From NCBI GenBank assembly GCA_005240105.1, contig SBAT01000408.1, positions 1 to 10,065 on the forward strand: DNA of 10,065 nt, given 5' to 3'. Positions within the stretch are counted from its first letter, which is position 1. Every line of letters starts with the position of its first letter. Origin of the DNA: Chloroflexota bacterium (GTDB lineage: Bacteria; Cyanobacteriota; Vampirovibrionia; Obscuribacterales; Obscuribacteraceae). This document shows positions 1 through 5,103 of this stretch, piece by piece. The notes beneath the pieces are model-generated. The model made no database searches and was not told the origin of the DNA. It saw nothing but the letters and a program-made list of their open reading frames with translations. The position numbers and the translations under genes were made by a program.

Positions 1-74
1 ACATCGGCCTAGCCATCGCCCTTGCTTACCTATTCATGCACTCACACGTAAGAGCACCGTACGGTCATCCATAA
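1..74 (+). CDS. 3' end of a truncated gene, possible C-terminal membrane helix
   Basis: A frame open from the left edge reads about 23 codons and stops with TAA at 72-74. The visible residues begin with a hydrophobic run (IGLAIALAYLFM) followed by a short polar tail ending in HGHP-like residues (YGHP). This looks like the last part of a transmembrane helix and its tail. The product cannot be identified because the rest of the gene lies outside the window. Support is modest: the frame is short, and its main merit is the hydrophobic pattern and a stop placed before a structured non-coding gap. It converges with the minus-strand genes that end at 241. Confidence 0.4.
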   Translation, partial: IGLAIALAYLFMHSHVRAPYGHP

Positions 75-122
75 GTACCTTAAAGCGCAAAAAGTGCCAA
101 AAAGCTAAAAAAGCGATTGAAG

Positions 123-142
123 CTGTGCATGTAAATGCACAG
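123..142. terminator. perfect 8-bp hairpin in the convergent gap
   Basis: CTGTGCAT (123-130) and ATGCACAG (135-142) are exact inverted repeats around a four-base loop. There is no T-run beside it, so it is at best a weak terminator. It abuts the larger stem-loop and shares its first two bases (141-142), so the two structures compete at that edge. Confidence 0.4.
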
Positions 143-194
143 ACGCCTGCTGACGGGAAGGCTGCTCATACGAGCAGTGCATCAGCAAGCGTCT
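141..194 (-). terminator. nested stem-loop, likely 3' end of the minus-strand gene cluster
   Basis: The outer arms at 141-153 and 182-194 pair over 13 positions. The single non-Watson-Crick position is C·A if the plus strand is transcribed but U·G if the minus strand is, so the fold is better as minus-strand RNA. Inside it lies a second hairpin, CTGCTC (162-167) with GAGCAG (172-177). It sits about 50 bases beyond the stop of the last minus-strand gene. It lacks a clear U-tract, so a role in RNA stability or processing is as likely as termination. Confidence 0.45.
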
Positions 195-240
195 GGACAT
201 CTTGTAGGCCATTACGCCGTTGAATAACTTGCCCTATATT

Positions 241-741
241 CTAGGCTTGACTAAATACTACCTCGAGGAGGTACCACCTAACGTCATGAATCCAGCCAAT
301 CGTTCTTTTGGTTTTCAGCTTGGGTGTCCAATTAGTTCCTTTGCAAGCTTTCTCCAACAGTTGTAATGCCGGCTTAAGCACCTCATCTAGATAATCGATC
401 GCATAGCTATCCGATGTTACCAAATCCGATGCCAAACACATTGAGCAACTCCAGGCGCGCCTGACCAATTCATCTTTCCCGACATCCATAGACCTTTTGA
501 ACCCAGCGAACCTTGATTCACGTTCAACGCAGTAGATGGATAGAACAGTAGCCTGCTCTCTTGCTGGGGTTTGAAGGAAGATCTTAAGTTTATTAACTAT
601 GGCTGTGATTTCCTTGCTTATTCTTTCTTGTTTGTGACGGTCCATTTCTGCTTTCTTTTGCTCGTTTTCCATGCACTGCTGGGCTGCCGTCTTAGTGCCC
701 TCGGAATCTTTCAACAATGCTTGCACTCCTGATACGTCCAT
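241..741 (-). CDS. hypothetical protein, 166 aa, N-terminal coiled coil
   Basis: I do not recognise a family. The protein has a charged helical N-terminal half (about residues 10-60, rich in Lys, Glu and Gln, with a heptad-like pattern), then a middle part containing several cysteines, and a C-terminal end with aromatic residues (GWIHDVRWYLL). No signal peptide or membrane segment is visible, so it is probably cytoplasmic. The start was placed at 741 because a GAGGAG ribosome binding site lies six bases upstream. A longer frame starting at 828 would overlap the end of the neighbouring gene and has no such site. It is the last gene of the minus-strand series, 59 bases after its neighbour with no hairpin between them, so the two are probably co-transcribed. 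Confidence 0.7.
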   Translation of the reverse strand: MDVSGVQALLKDSEGTKTAAQQCMENEQKKAEMDRHKQERISKEITAIVNKLKIFLQTPAREQATVLSIYCVERESRFAGFKRSMDVGKDELVRRAWSCSMCLASDLVTSDSYAIDYLDEVLKPALQLLEKACKGTNWTPKLKTKRTIGWIHDVRWYLLEVVFSQA

Positions 742-800
742 AGTGTTCTCCTCGGTTAATTTGGATTTCAATTTAGCGCTGATTTTGACCGGTTGATTCA

Positions 801-1229
801 TCACGGACGCATCCGAATGAGCGTGCACAGATCATCTGACGCACAATTTGGATCACGGTAGAGCGCCAAGACTTGCTCTTCCGTGACTTCGACAACGATT
901 GCCATTCTTGGCACCCACGCCTTCAGAACATCTTGATCCGTAATTTCGGAATACGTTGGTTCATGCGGCATTGGTACCGACCAGGCGACGTCATACTTTC
1001 TTAGCGCAACGCCGGCAGCAACTGCCTTTATCCACCACCAAGCGCCCTCCAACGGCACCTGGCAGACAGTCTTCCAGCCACCCAGTTTGCCGTCCGGATA
1101 GCCAACAGGATCGTGAAAATACAAGCCGACACGAGGGTGCAGGCAGGTGGAATTGTAGAATTTTTCCGCGAGCGGAATGTATTGTCCAAAGTAAGAGCCA
1201 ATTTGTCCCCGTTCAAGTTGATCAGACAT
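801..1229 (-). CDS. hypothetical protein, 142 aa
   Basis: No family is recognised. The protein is soluble-looking, with no signal peptide and no long hydrophobic segment. It is rich in Trp, Tyr, Gly and Pro through its first two thirds (for example EGAWWWIKAVAAGVALRKYD), which suggests a compact mixed alpha/beta fold. The C-terminal third contains a helix (EVTEEQVLALYRD) followed by two cysteines. GGAG lies nine bases before the ATG. It follows the HAD gene by 95 bases, a gap occupied by a dispersed repeat, and precedes the 166-aa gene by 59 bases. Function unknown. Confidence 0.72.
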   Translation of the reverse strand: MSDQLERGQIGSYFGQYIPLAEKFYNSTCLHPRVGLYFHDPVGYPDGKLGGWKTVCQVPLEGAWWWIKAVAAGVALRKYDVAWSVPMPHEPTYSEITDQDVLKAWVPRMAIVVEVTEEQVLALYRDPNCASDDLCTLIRMRP

Positions 1230-1259
1230 AGTTCAAATCTCCAAATAAATACTGTAGAA

Positions 1260-1309
1260 CCGTCATTCTGAGCGAAGCGAAGAATCTCGCGCCTTAACGT
1301 CCGAGACTC
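1260..1309. repeat. dispersed repeat with GCGAAGC mini-hairpin core
   Basis: The stretch starts GTCATTCTGAG, has GCGAAGC at 1272-1278 as its core, and ends AAGAATCTCG. I recall this motif as a multi-copy intergenic repeat in several unrelated bacterial groups; this is from memory and not checked. ATTCT and AGAAT pair, followed by two tandem G·A mismatches and a GC-GAA-GC cap. The single-stranded DNA GCGAAGC is a known, unusually stable mini-hairpin. TCTCG (1285-1289) also pairs with CGAGA (1302-1306). It lies between the HAD gene and the 142-aa gene and may have been inserted there. Confidence 0.6.
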
Positions 1310-1324
1310 TTCCTGCTCTTACCC

Positions 1325-1819
1325 TTAACCTTGCAACAGAGCCAGAAGCTCCATCCACGTTGCCACACGTATCACAGACGACAAGTGCTCTGAGTATTTT
1401 TCAACTTCCGATTCCAGTGGACAGTACAGGTACCTTTCCTTTACGAACGGCAGGTAGCTCAGCACTTCCAGCTTGTCGTCGACGAAGTGAGTGATACCAA
1501 GTGACTCACAAATCGGAGCTTTACCACTGCGCTTCTTGCAGAAGTGCAGGTGGCTCTCCGGAATTCCAGTCACTTCCGCGAGTTCGCGATGAGACAACCA
1601 TTCACGAGATTTGCGTTCAGTTTCCTTTCCGCACTTCGAAACGATATGTACGTTATCCCTAAATCGCCCTGCGGTATTGAGAGCATGCAACGCCTCAAAC
1701 ACGAACTCTGTCGCCGGCGACTCCAAATAATTGTCACCGAAAAATGACGTGTCGCTACCTTCGGCTTGGTGAGCCATGATTACTCCACCAATATCTACTC
1801 CTAAAACTTCTTGAATCAT
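1325..1819 (-). CDS. HAD-superfamily phosphatase-like protein, 164 aa
   Basis: The expected activity is hydrolysis of a phosphate ester through an aspartyl-phosphate, in the cytoplasm; the substrate cannot be told. Visible HAD motifs, in order, are the nucleophile Asp9 in VDIGGVI (motif I), Ser61 in HIVSKCG (motif II), Lys100 in RSGKAPI (motif III), and Asp114-Asp115 in HFVDDK (motif IV). The second aspartate of the usual DxD is glycine here (D9-I-G11), as in the DLGxV type found in some active HAD-IA enzymes. There is no large cap domain, so the protein is a near-minimal core. The start at 1819 follows AAGGAGG by five bases, the strongest ribosome binding site in the window; an in-frame upstream ATG at 1903 is rejected. 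A terminator-like hairpin separates it from the lipoprotein gene upstream. Confidence 0.82.
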   Translation of the reverse strand: MIQEVLGVDIGGVIMAHQAEGSDTSFFGDNYLESPATEFVFEALHALNTAGRFRDNVHIVSKCGKETERKSREWLSHRELAEVTGIPESHLHFCKKRSGKAPICESLGITHFVDDKLEVLSYLPFVKERYLYCPLESEVEKYSEHLSSVIRVATWMELLALLQG

Positions 1820-1882
1820 AAATTCCTCCTTGTTGATTTCAATTGTTGATTTCAGTTCTTCTTCTCGATCGATTACCTGCAC

Positions 1883-1929
1883 GAAAAGAGACAGACAAAT
1901 CAACTTCTGGAAATGCCTGCCTTCTTCTC
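1883..1929 (-). terminator. terminator-like hairpin after the lipoprotein gene
   Basis: Arms at 1883-1897 and 1914-1929 form about 15 pairs with one bulge. The wobble positions are G·U only in minus-strand RNA (A·C in the other direction), which fixes the direction. The 3' arm is U-rich and runs into TTTTCGTGC. It starts about 15 bases beyond the lipoprotein stop. Its loop and flanks resemble the hairpin at 2562-2595. Confidence 0.6.
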
Positions 1930-1943
1930 GTCGAACTCTTCAG

Positions 1944-2537
1944 TTATTTCGCCGGCACAAGCGTCTCTGAGTCGATGCCCGCCAAAATGCAGGCGTGCTC
2001 CAGTTCGTATTCGGACAGCTTGACCATATTATTCTCAACCTCTGCACTGTTCGAATCACCTGCTGCATAGGCAACACGAGCGGCATTGATATCGGCAGCC
2101 ACATGTAACAAATTTCTCTGGACGAGAGCAAGATTTTTCGTCTTCTTCGTCAGCTTCGCCTGCAGCAACATCAATTTGTCTTCCAGCAACACTATCTTGC
2201 GATCTACTTCCTCAAGTTGTTCGCCGGCGGTTTCCTCTGCTGTAGGCGCGGTGGCAGTCGGCTCTTCAGACGTATTTTCCTGATCGGTTGATGCCTGCTC
2301 ATCTTGCGGCGGGGACGCAGCCTGATCGAAAGACTCAGGTTCAGCTTTCGTTTCCGAGCTGTCGCTGGTTTGTTCGGACGATACCGCACTCTCGTTGGTC
2401 GCCGGACTACGTACCTCTGTTGATGTAGTAGTAGTCGTCGTGACCGCACTGGATTCGCTAGGCACATCTCCACACGCACAAAGCATGCACGACGTCACAA
2501 TAGCAAGAATTCCCAAGACACAAGCTTGTCTATTCAT
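1944..2537 (-). CDS. putative lipoprotein with acidic linker and coiled coil, 197 aa
   Basis: The N-terminus is a lipoprotein signal: a short basic start (MNR), a hydrophobic stretch (about residues 5-18), and the lipobox L19-C20-A21-C22, so Cys22 would be the lipidated first residue of the mature protein. Residues 23-105 form a low-complexity linker rich in Ser, Thr, Glu and Pro, including six threonines in a row (33-38). Residues 106-150 have a strong coiled-coil pattern (EVDRKIVLLEDKLMLLQAKL), and a short helical tail follows. The protein should be membrane-anchored and exposed outside the cytoplasmic membrane, with the coil held away by the linker. Its partner and role are unknown. The start at 2537 has GGAG eight bases upstream; an earlier in-frame ATG at 2561 would spoil the signal peptide. 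Hairpins flank the gene on both sides, so it may be a single-gene unit. Confidence 0.8.
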   Translation of the reverse strand: MNRQACVLGILAIVTSCMLCACGDVPSESSAVTTTTTTSTEVRSPATNESAVSSEQTSDSSETKAEPESFDQAASPPQDEQASTDQENTSEEPTATAPTAEETAGEQLEEVDRKIVLLEDKLMLLQAKLTKKTKNLALVQRNLLHVAADINAARVAYAAGDSNSAEVENNMVKLSEYELEHACILAGIDSETLVPAK

Positions 2538-2561
2538 TGTTGTTTCTCCAAATGGACGCAC

Positions 2562-2595
2562 GAAAGAGCACCTCCGGAAATGGCGGTGCTCTTTC
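2562..2595 (-). terminator. strong hairpin between membrane-protein and lipoprotein genes
   Basis: GAAAGAGCACC (2562-2572) and GGTGCTCTTTC (2585-2595) are perfect 11-base inverted repeats, with two further G-C pairs beyond one mismatch. It lies about 40 bases after the stop of the 243-aa gene and just before the lipoprotein's ribosome binding site. Read on the minus strand, the 3' arm ends CTCTTTCGTGC, so its only U-run is inside the stem. Confidence 0.6.
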
Positions 2596-2634
2596 TGCCG
2601 TCGAGTTATTACTTAGTTGCCCTGTGTCCCAGAC

Positions 2635-3366
2635 TTACTCGTTACAACCGAAGCCGTACTCTTCCTTACCAAGGCTATCGAGTTCAGCGACACTCTCCGG
2701 TCCTAACACTTCACGCACCTTTTCCGTAAAGTGTGTCAGCTCCTCCCCATGAACACCGATCGCATTGCCAACTTGATCAGCTGCGATGCTCAACCGACCA
2801 TAGACTCCCTCTACCGTGTAAATTTCGATATCTTCAAGCGCCTGAATCTGCTGCGAATTCAGTCCAAGCTTCTCCAGAGACACTCCCATTCTCTTCAGCT
2901 CACTCAGTTTCTGGAACTTCTGTACTTTGTTCCAATCAATTTTCTGATTAACCGCCTTTTGCGCCGCTACCGTATTGATATGCATTACTGCAACCATCGA
3001 TGCAACCACAAAAACAACCGAGTCAAGAATTGCCCACACTGGTACAAGCATAGTCATATGCATCAAACCGCAGCAATAGGCCACAGTGTGCCAAACCACA
3101 AAAGACACGGCTCCGCCGACAAGAAGAGCAGGAATGATATTGCGCCATTTGAGCTTCGTCTTTTTGGTACCCCGCCTTTTCCTGATGCCGTCGGGTGGCA
3201 GCACATAACAGCCAATCATCCGCCGAGAATTCGCAAGGTCCGCTTTGGTGAGCTTGCGTCTATTGCTCAGGTACAAACCAATTTGCCTCGCACCTACTCC
3301 CGCCATTAACAGTCCAGCGAGCACCAGCAGTATTCCTAGTGCCCGAATTATTAGTTCACTTTCCAT
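2635..3366 (-). CDS. three-helix membrane protein with soluble C-terminal domain, 243 aa
   Basis: No family is recognised. Membrane segments are visible at about residues 5-26, 77-99 and 105-128. The loop between the first two (35-75) is strongly basic (KRRGTKKTK), which by the positive-inside rule puts it in the cytoplasm, so the N-terminus is outside and residues 129-243 are inside. The C-terminal domain is helical. One part (LNSQQIQALEDIEIYTVEGV) resembles helix-hairpin-helix or SAM-like elements, but this is an impression only. AGGAG lies seven bases before the ATG. The gene follows the 101-aa gene by 36 bases with no convincing terminator, so the two are probably co-transcribed. A 192-residue antisense frame at 2731-3309 is a shadow. 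Confidence 0.78.
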   Translation of the reverse strand: MESELIIRALGILLVLAGLLMAGVGARQIGLYLSNRRKLTKADLANSRRMIGCYVLPPDGIRKRRGTKKTKLKWRNIIPALLVGGAVSFVVWHTVAYCCGLMHMTMLVPVWAILDSVVFVVASMVAVMHINTVAAQKAVNQKIDWNKVQKFQKLSELKRMGVSLEKLGLNSQQIQALEDIEIYTVEGVYGRLSIAADQVGNAIGVHGEELTHFTEKVREVLGPESVAELDSLGKEEYGFGCNE

Positions 3367-3402
3367 TTTTAGTCTCCTATCACCACAGCGGCACTTCGAA
3401 TC

Positions 3403-3708
3403 TCACTGTGCTTCGTCGGATTTCTCACCCAAGCCCATCCGCTTGCATTCGTCTATCGATGGCGGCAAGCAGGCGCGCCCAGGCAATCCAACCATCCCCT
3501 CGATTTTCGTAATCCGTCCATCGGGGGTATAAGCAATTGCTTTCACTTTCGGCAGAACCGCATCCATAATGCAACCCGGCAATGCCCCAAACCACTGACG
3601 GGCGACCTTCACACAAGCCTCTGTCTCGTCCTTCGCTCTAATATTGACAGGCTCATTGTTGTTACCAGTCTCATCGATTACGCGAAACCTCGTTTCATTT
3701 GTACTCAT
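3403..3708 (-). CDS. hypothetical protein, 101 aa, first gene of the minus-strand series
   Basis: Family unknown. The protein is small and soluble-looking. It opens with a beta-like stretch (TRFRVIDETG), then a helix (DETEACVKVARQWF), then strands (KVKAIAYTPDGRITKIEGMV), giving a beta-alpha-beta-beta impression, and ends in a charged tail. It has no signal peptide or membrane segment. The ATG at 3708 follows GGGGGAG by four bases, a clear ribosome binding site; the in-frame ATG at 3804 would add a low-quality extension. It is the most upstream minus-strand gene, facing the 507-base divergent gap, and probably leads a transcript that includes the membrane-protein gene. Confidence 0.72.
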   Translation of the reverse strand: MSTNETRFRVIDETGNNNEPVNIRAKDETEACVKVARQWFGALPGCIMDAVLPKVKAIAYTPDGRITKIEGMVGLPGRACLPPSIDECKRMGLGEKSDEAQ

Positions 3709-3838
3709 AACACTCCCCCTAAATCGGTGACTTTCCCTGCAACAGAATTCGACAACCACAAATGGTCTCCGGCAAAAACCAAAGGACACAAATCCCTTTA
3801 GCAATTACACAGGATGGTTACTTAGCTTAAGTTTCCGG

Positions 3839-3879
3839 TTGAGAAATTCTCGATATATCAAATGCTGATGCAAATACAA
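3839..3879 (-). promoter_or_regulatory. possible promoter and palindrome for the minus-strand genes
   Basis: On the minus strand TTGTAT (3879-3874) is followed after 16 bases by TATATC (3857-3852), a fair sigma-70-like pair. An inverted repeat centred on GAGAAATTCTC (3841-3851, extendable to 3839-3853) overlaps the -10 end and the expected start point, as an operator would. A transcript from here would have a leader of about 135 bases before the 101-aa gene. The match is moderate and unproven. Confidence 0.3.
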
Positions 3880-3962
3880 TCTGAACCTAACAAAGATCAA
3901 TTTATAAGTTCCTGCCTAACCCATGTGTTCATTAGGGAAAATCCCAGCCGCCTGCACAGCGC

Positions 3963-4000
3963 AGCTTGCGCTAACCACACCTTCACCAGCTAGCGCTAAC
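3963..4000. repeat. two 13-base direct repeats, 25 bases apart
   Basis: AGCTTGCGCTAAC (3963-3975) and AGCTAGCGCTAAC (3988-4000) differ at one base. The first is part of an inverted repeat, AGCGCA...TGCGCT (3958-3972). Two copies in a divergent promoter region are consistent with paired protein-binding sites, though the 25-base spacing is not a whole number of helical turns. Confidence 0.45.
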
Positions 4001-4144
4001 AGATCTCAACGTAATTTCCCCACTATATACTTGGCCAGTTATTTGTTTTTGTACTTAGGAAATTGATAGTCTCATGTCATAACTATTTCAATTTATCCTG
4101 GTAACAAAAGCACAGCCAACGCCTAATCACCAAGCCTTCCCATC

Positions 4145-4186
4145 AACCGCCTTGAGAGCCACCCGGCTTTCGGGCGGTTTCGCTTT
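4145..4186 (+). terminator. terminator or attenuator-like hairpin before coaE
   Basis: CCACCCG (4159-4165) pairs with CGGGCGG (4171-4177) with one mismatch and is followed by TTTCGCTTT, a terminator-like tail. The same right arm can instead pair with an upstream copy: AACCGCC (4145-4151) with GGCGGTT (4173-4179), enclosing AGCC/GGCT (4157-4168). The two folds exclude each other in part. The hairpin ends about 15 bases before the coaE ribosome binding site, with no identified gene upstream on this strand. Confidence 0.5.
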
Positions 4187-4215
4187 ACGAGCATTCGACT
4201 CAGGAGAATCCCCTT

Positions 4216-5037
4216 GTGAAAAGAAAAACAAACACCGAACTCAGCCTGGACATCAGCGACAGAGTCGGCAACAGTATATTCGCCATCGAAGTCAACTTTG
4301 TCACCTTGCAACGACGCCTGGAAAGAAATGAATTCGACAAAGCCGTGGAGCTATTGCCGGCTATTCAAGCCGCTCTGGAAAATGCCAAAGAATGCAAACG
4401 CCAAATCTGCCGCGAACTGAATGCCCCATTGCGTATAGGCATCACAGGCGGTATAGCTTGCGGCAAGAGCTCAGTCAGCGCAAAGCTGTCCGAGAAGGGT
4501 GTCTTGGTCATCGATACCGATGAAATAGCACACACACTGCTGGCAAAACCAAATTCAACATATGACGCCGTCCTTGCCCGTTTCGGCAAAGATCTGGTCA
4601 ACGAACCAGGCGGACCCATAGACCGCAAACGCCTTGGACAAATCATCTTCAGCAACCTCCAGGCAAAACGCGACCTGGAGGCAATCATGCATCCAGCCAT
4701 TGACCACATGATGCTGGAACAGATGCAAGAACATCAGCCCGGACAAGTAGTAGCCGTGCAAGTGCCGCTACTTTTCGAGTGTAACCTCCACAAAAAAGAT
4801 TACTTCGACGAGATCTGGGCCATTACAGTCAAGCCGGAGATTCAGCTGGAAAGACTGATGAAAAGAAACAATCTGACGCAGGAAGAAGCACTTAAGCGTA
4901 TCAATGCTCAAATGAGCCAAGGCGAAAAAGCAAAGCTTGCCAACCGCGTCATCAATAACAGCGGCACTCTTTTAGATACTCGCAAGATCGTCCTGCAACG
5001 ATTGCGCGACGCTCGGAAGAAAGCCAACTTAACTTAG
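4216..5037 (+). CDS. coaE: dephospho-CoA kinase with extra N-terminal helical domain, 273 aa
   Basis: This enzyme phosphorylates the 3'-hydroxyl of dephospho-CoA with ATP, the last step of coenzyme A synthesis, in the cytoplasm. The CoaE domain spans about residues 71-273: Walker A G78-GIAC-G83-K84-S85, the D100-T-D102-EIAH motif, HPAI (159-162), the family-typical VPLLFE (183-188), a lid-like segment around QLERLMKRNNLT, and ANRVINNSGT near the end. Typical CoaE proteins are about 200 residues, so residues 1-70 are extra. They read as a two-helix hairpin resembling a HisKA_3 dimerisation domain, with serine (S14) where the phospho-accepting histidine would be. The start is GTG at 4216, with AGGAG nine bases upstream. 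No ATG at the CoaE domain boundary carries a ribosome binding site, so the extension is probably real. A terminator follows the stop. Confidence 0.97.
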   Translation: MKRKTNTELSLDISDRVGNSIFAIEVNFVTLQRRLERNEFDKAVELLPAIQAALENAKECKRQICRELNAPLRIGITGGIACGKSSVSAKLSEKGVLVIDTDEIAHTLLAKPNSTYDAVLARFGKDLVNEPGGPIDRKRLGQIIFSNLQAKRDLEAIMHPAIDHMMLEQMQEHQPGQVVAVQVPLLFECNLHKKDYFDEIWAITVKPEIQLERLMKRNNLTQEEALKRINAQMSQGEKAKLANRVINNSGTLLDTRKIVLQRLRDARKKANLT

Positions 5038-5045
5038 TCCAAAAG

Positions 5046-5074
5046 AAGGCGCGAATTACTCGCGCCTTGCTTTC
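5046..5074 (+). terminator. terminator after coaE
   Basis: AAGGCGCGA (5046-5054) and TCGCGCCTT (5060-5068) pair perfectly around a five-base loop. TGCTTTC follows, a short U-rich tail. It starts nine bases after the coaE stop. Confidence 0.75.
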
Positions 5075-5103
5075 ACAGTTAATTTACGCAAGGAACATTC
5101 ACA

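Larger units (their letters stand above)
75..240. other. convergent intergenic region with A-tracts and stem-loops
   Basis: No credible gene is seen between the plus-strand stop at 74 and the minus-strand stop at 241. The stretch holds three A-tracts at 89-93, 99-103 and 107-112, spaced close to one helical turn, which suggests a local bend. They are followed by the stem-loops at 123-194, annotated separately. Confidence 0.6.
3709..4215. other. 507-base divergent intergenic region
   Basis: This is the gap between the divergently read 101-aa gene and coaE. I see no frame with a ribosome binding site. It is AT-rich in places and contains a possible minus-strand promoter with a palindrome (3839-3879), two related 13-base direct repeats (3963-4000), and a terminator-like hairpin (4145-4186). 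No convincing coaE promoter could be chosen. The terminator with no gene before it leaves room for a small RNA or a leader transcript. Confidence 0.6.

Noticed and set aside
123..194. integron attC-like site or CRISPR-type repeat
   Set aside because: The stems are nested, but no conserved GTTRRRY/RYYYAAC core is present and there is no repeated unit with spacers.
742..828. N-terminal extension of the 166-aa gene starting at 828
   Set aside because: It would overlap the end of the neighbouring gene and has no ribosome binding site, whereas GAGGAG lies six bases before the ATG at 741.
956..1231. 91-codon plus-strand frame opposite the 142-aa gene
   Set aside because: No ribosome binding site and low-quality composition rich in Arg, Gln and Pro; the minus-strand gene here has a proper start and spacing.
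2731..3309. 192-codon plus-strand open frame antisense to the membrane-protein gene
   Set aside because: It has no ribosome binding site and a His/Asn/Arg-rich composition without domain pattern, and it lies opposite a well-supported membrane protein with a good start signal.
3862..3993. 43-codon plus-strand frame in the divergent gap
   Set aside because: No ribosome binding site before its ATG, no recognisable composition, and it runs through the direct repeats; it looks like chance.
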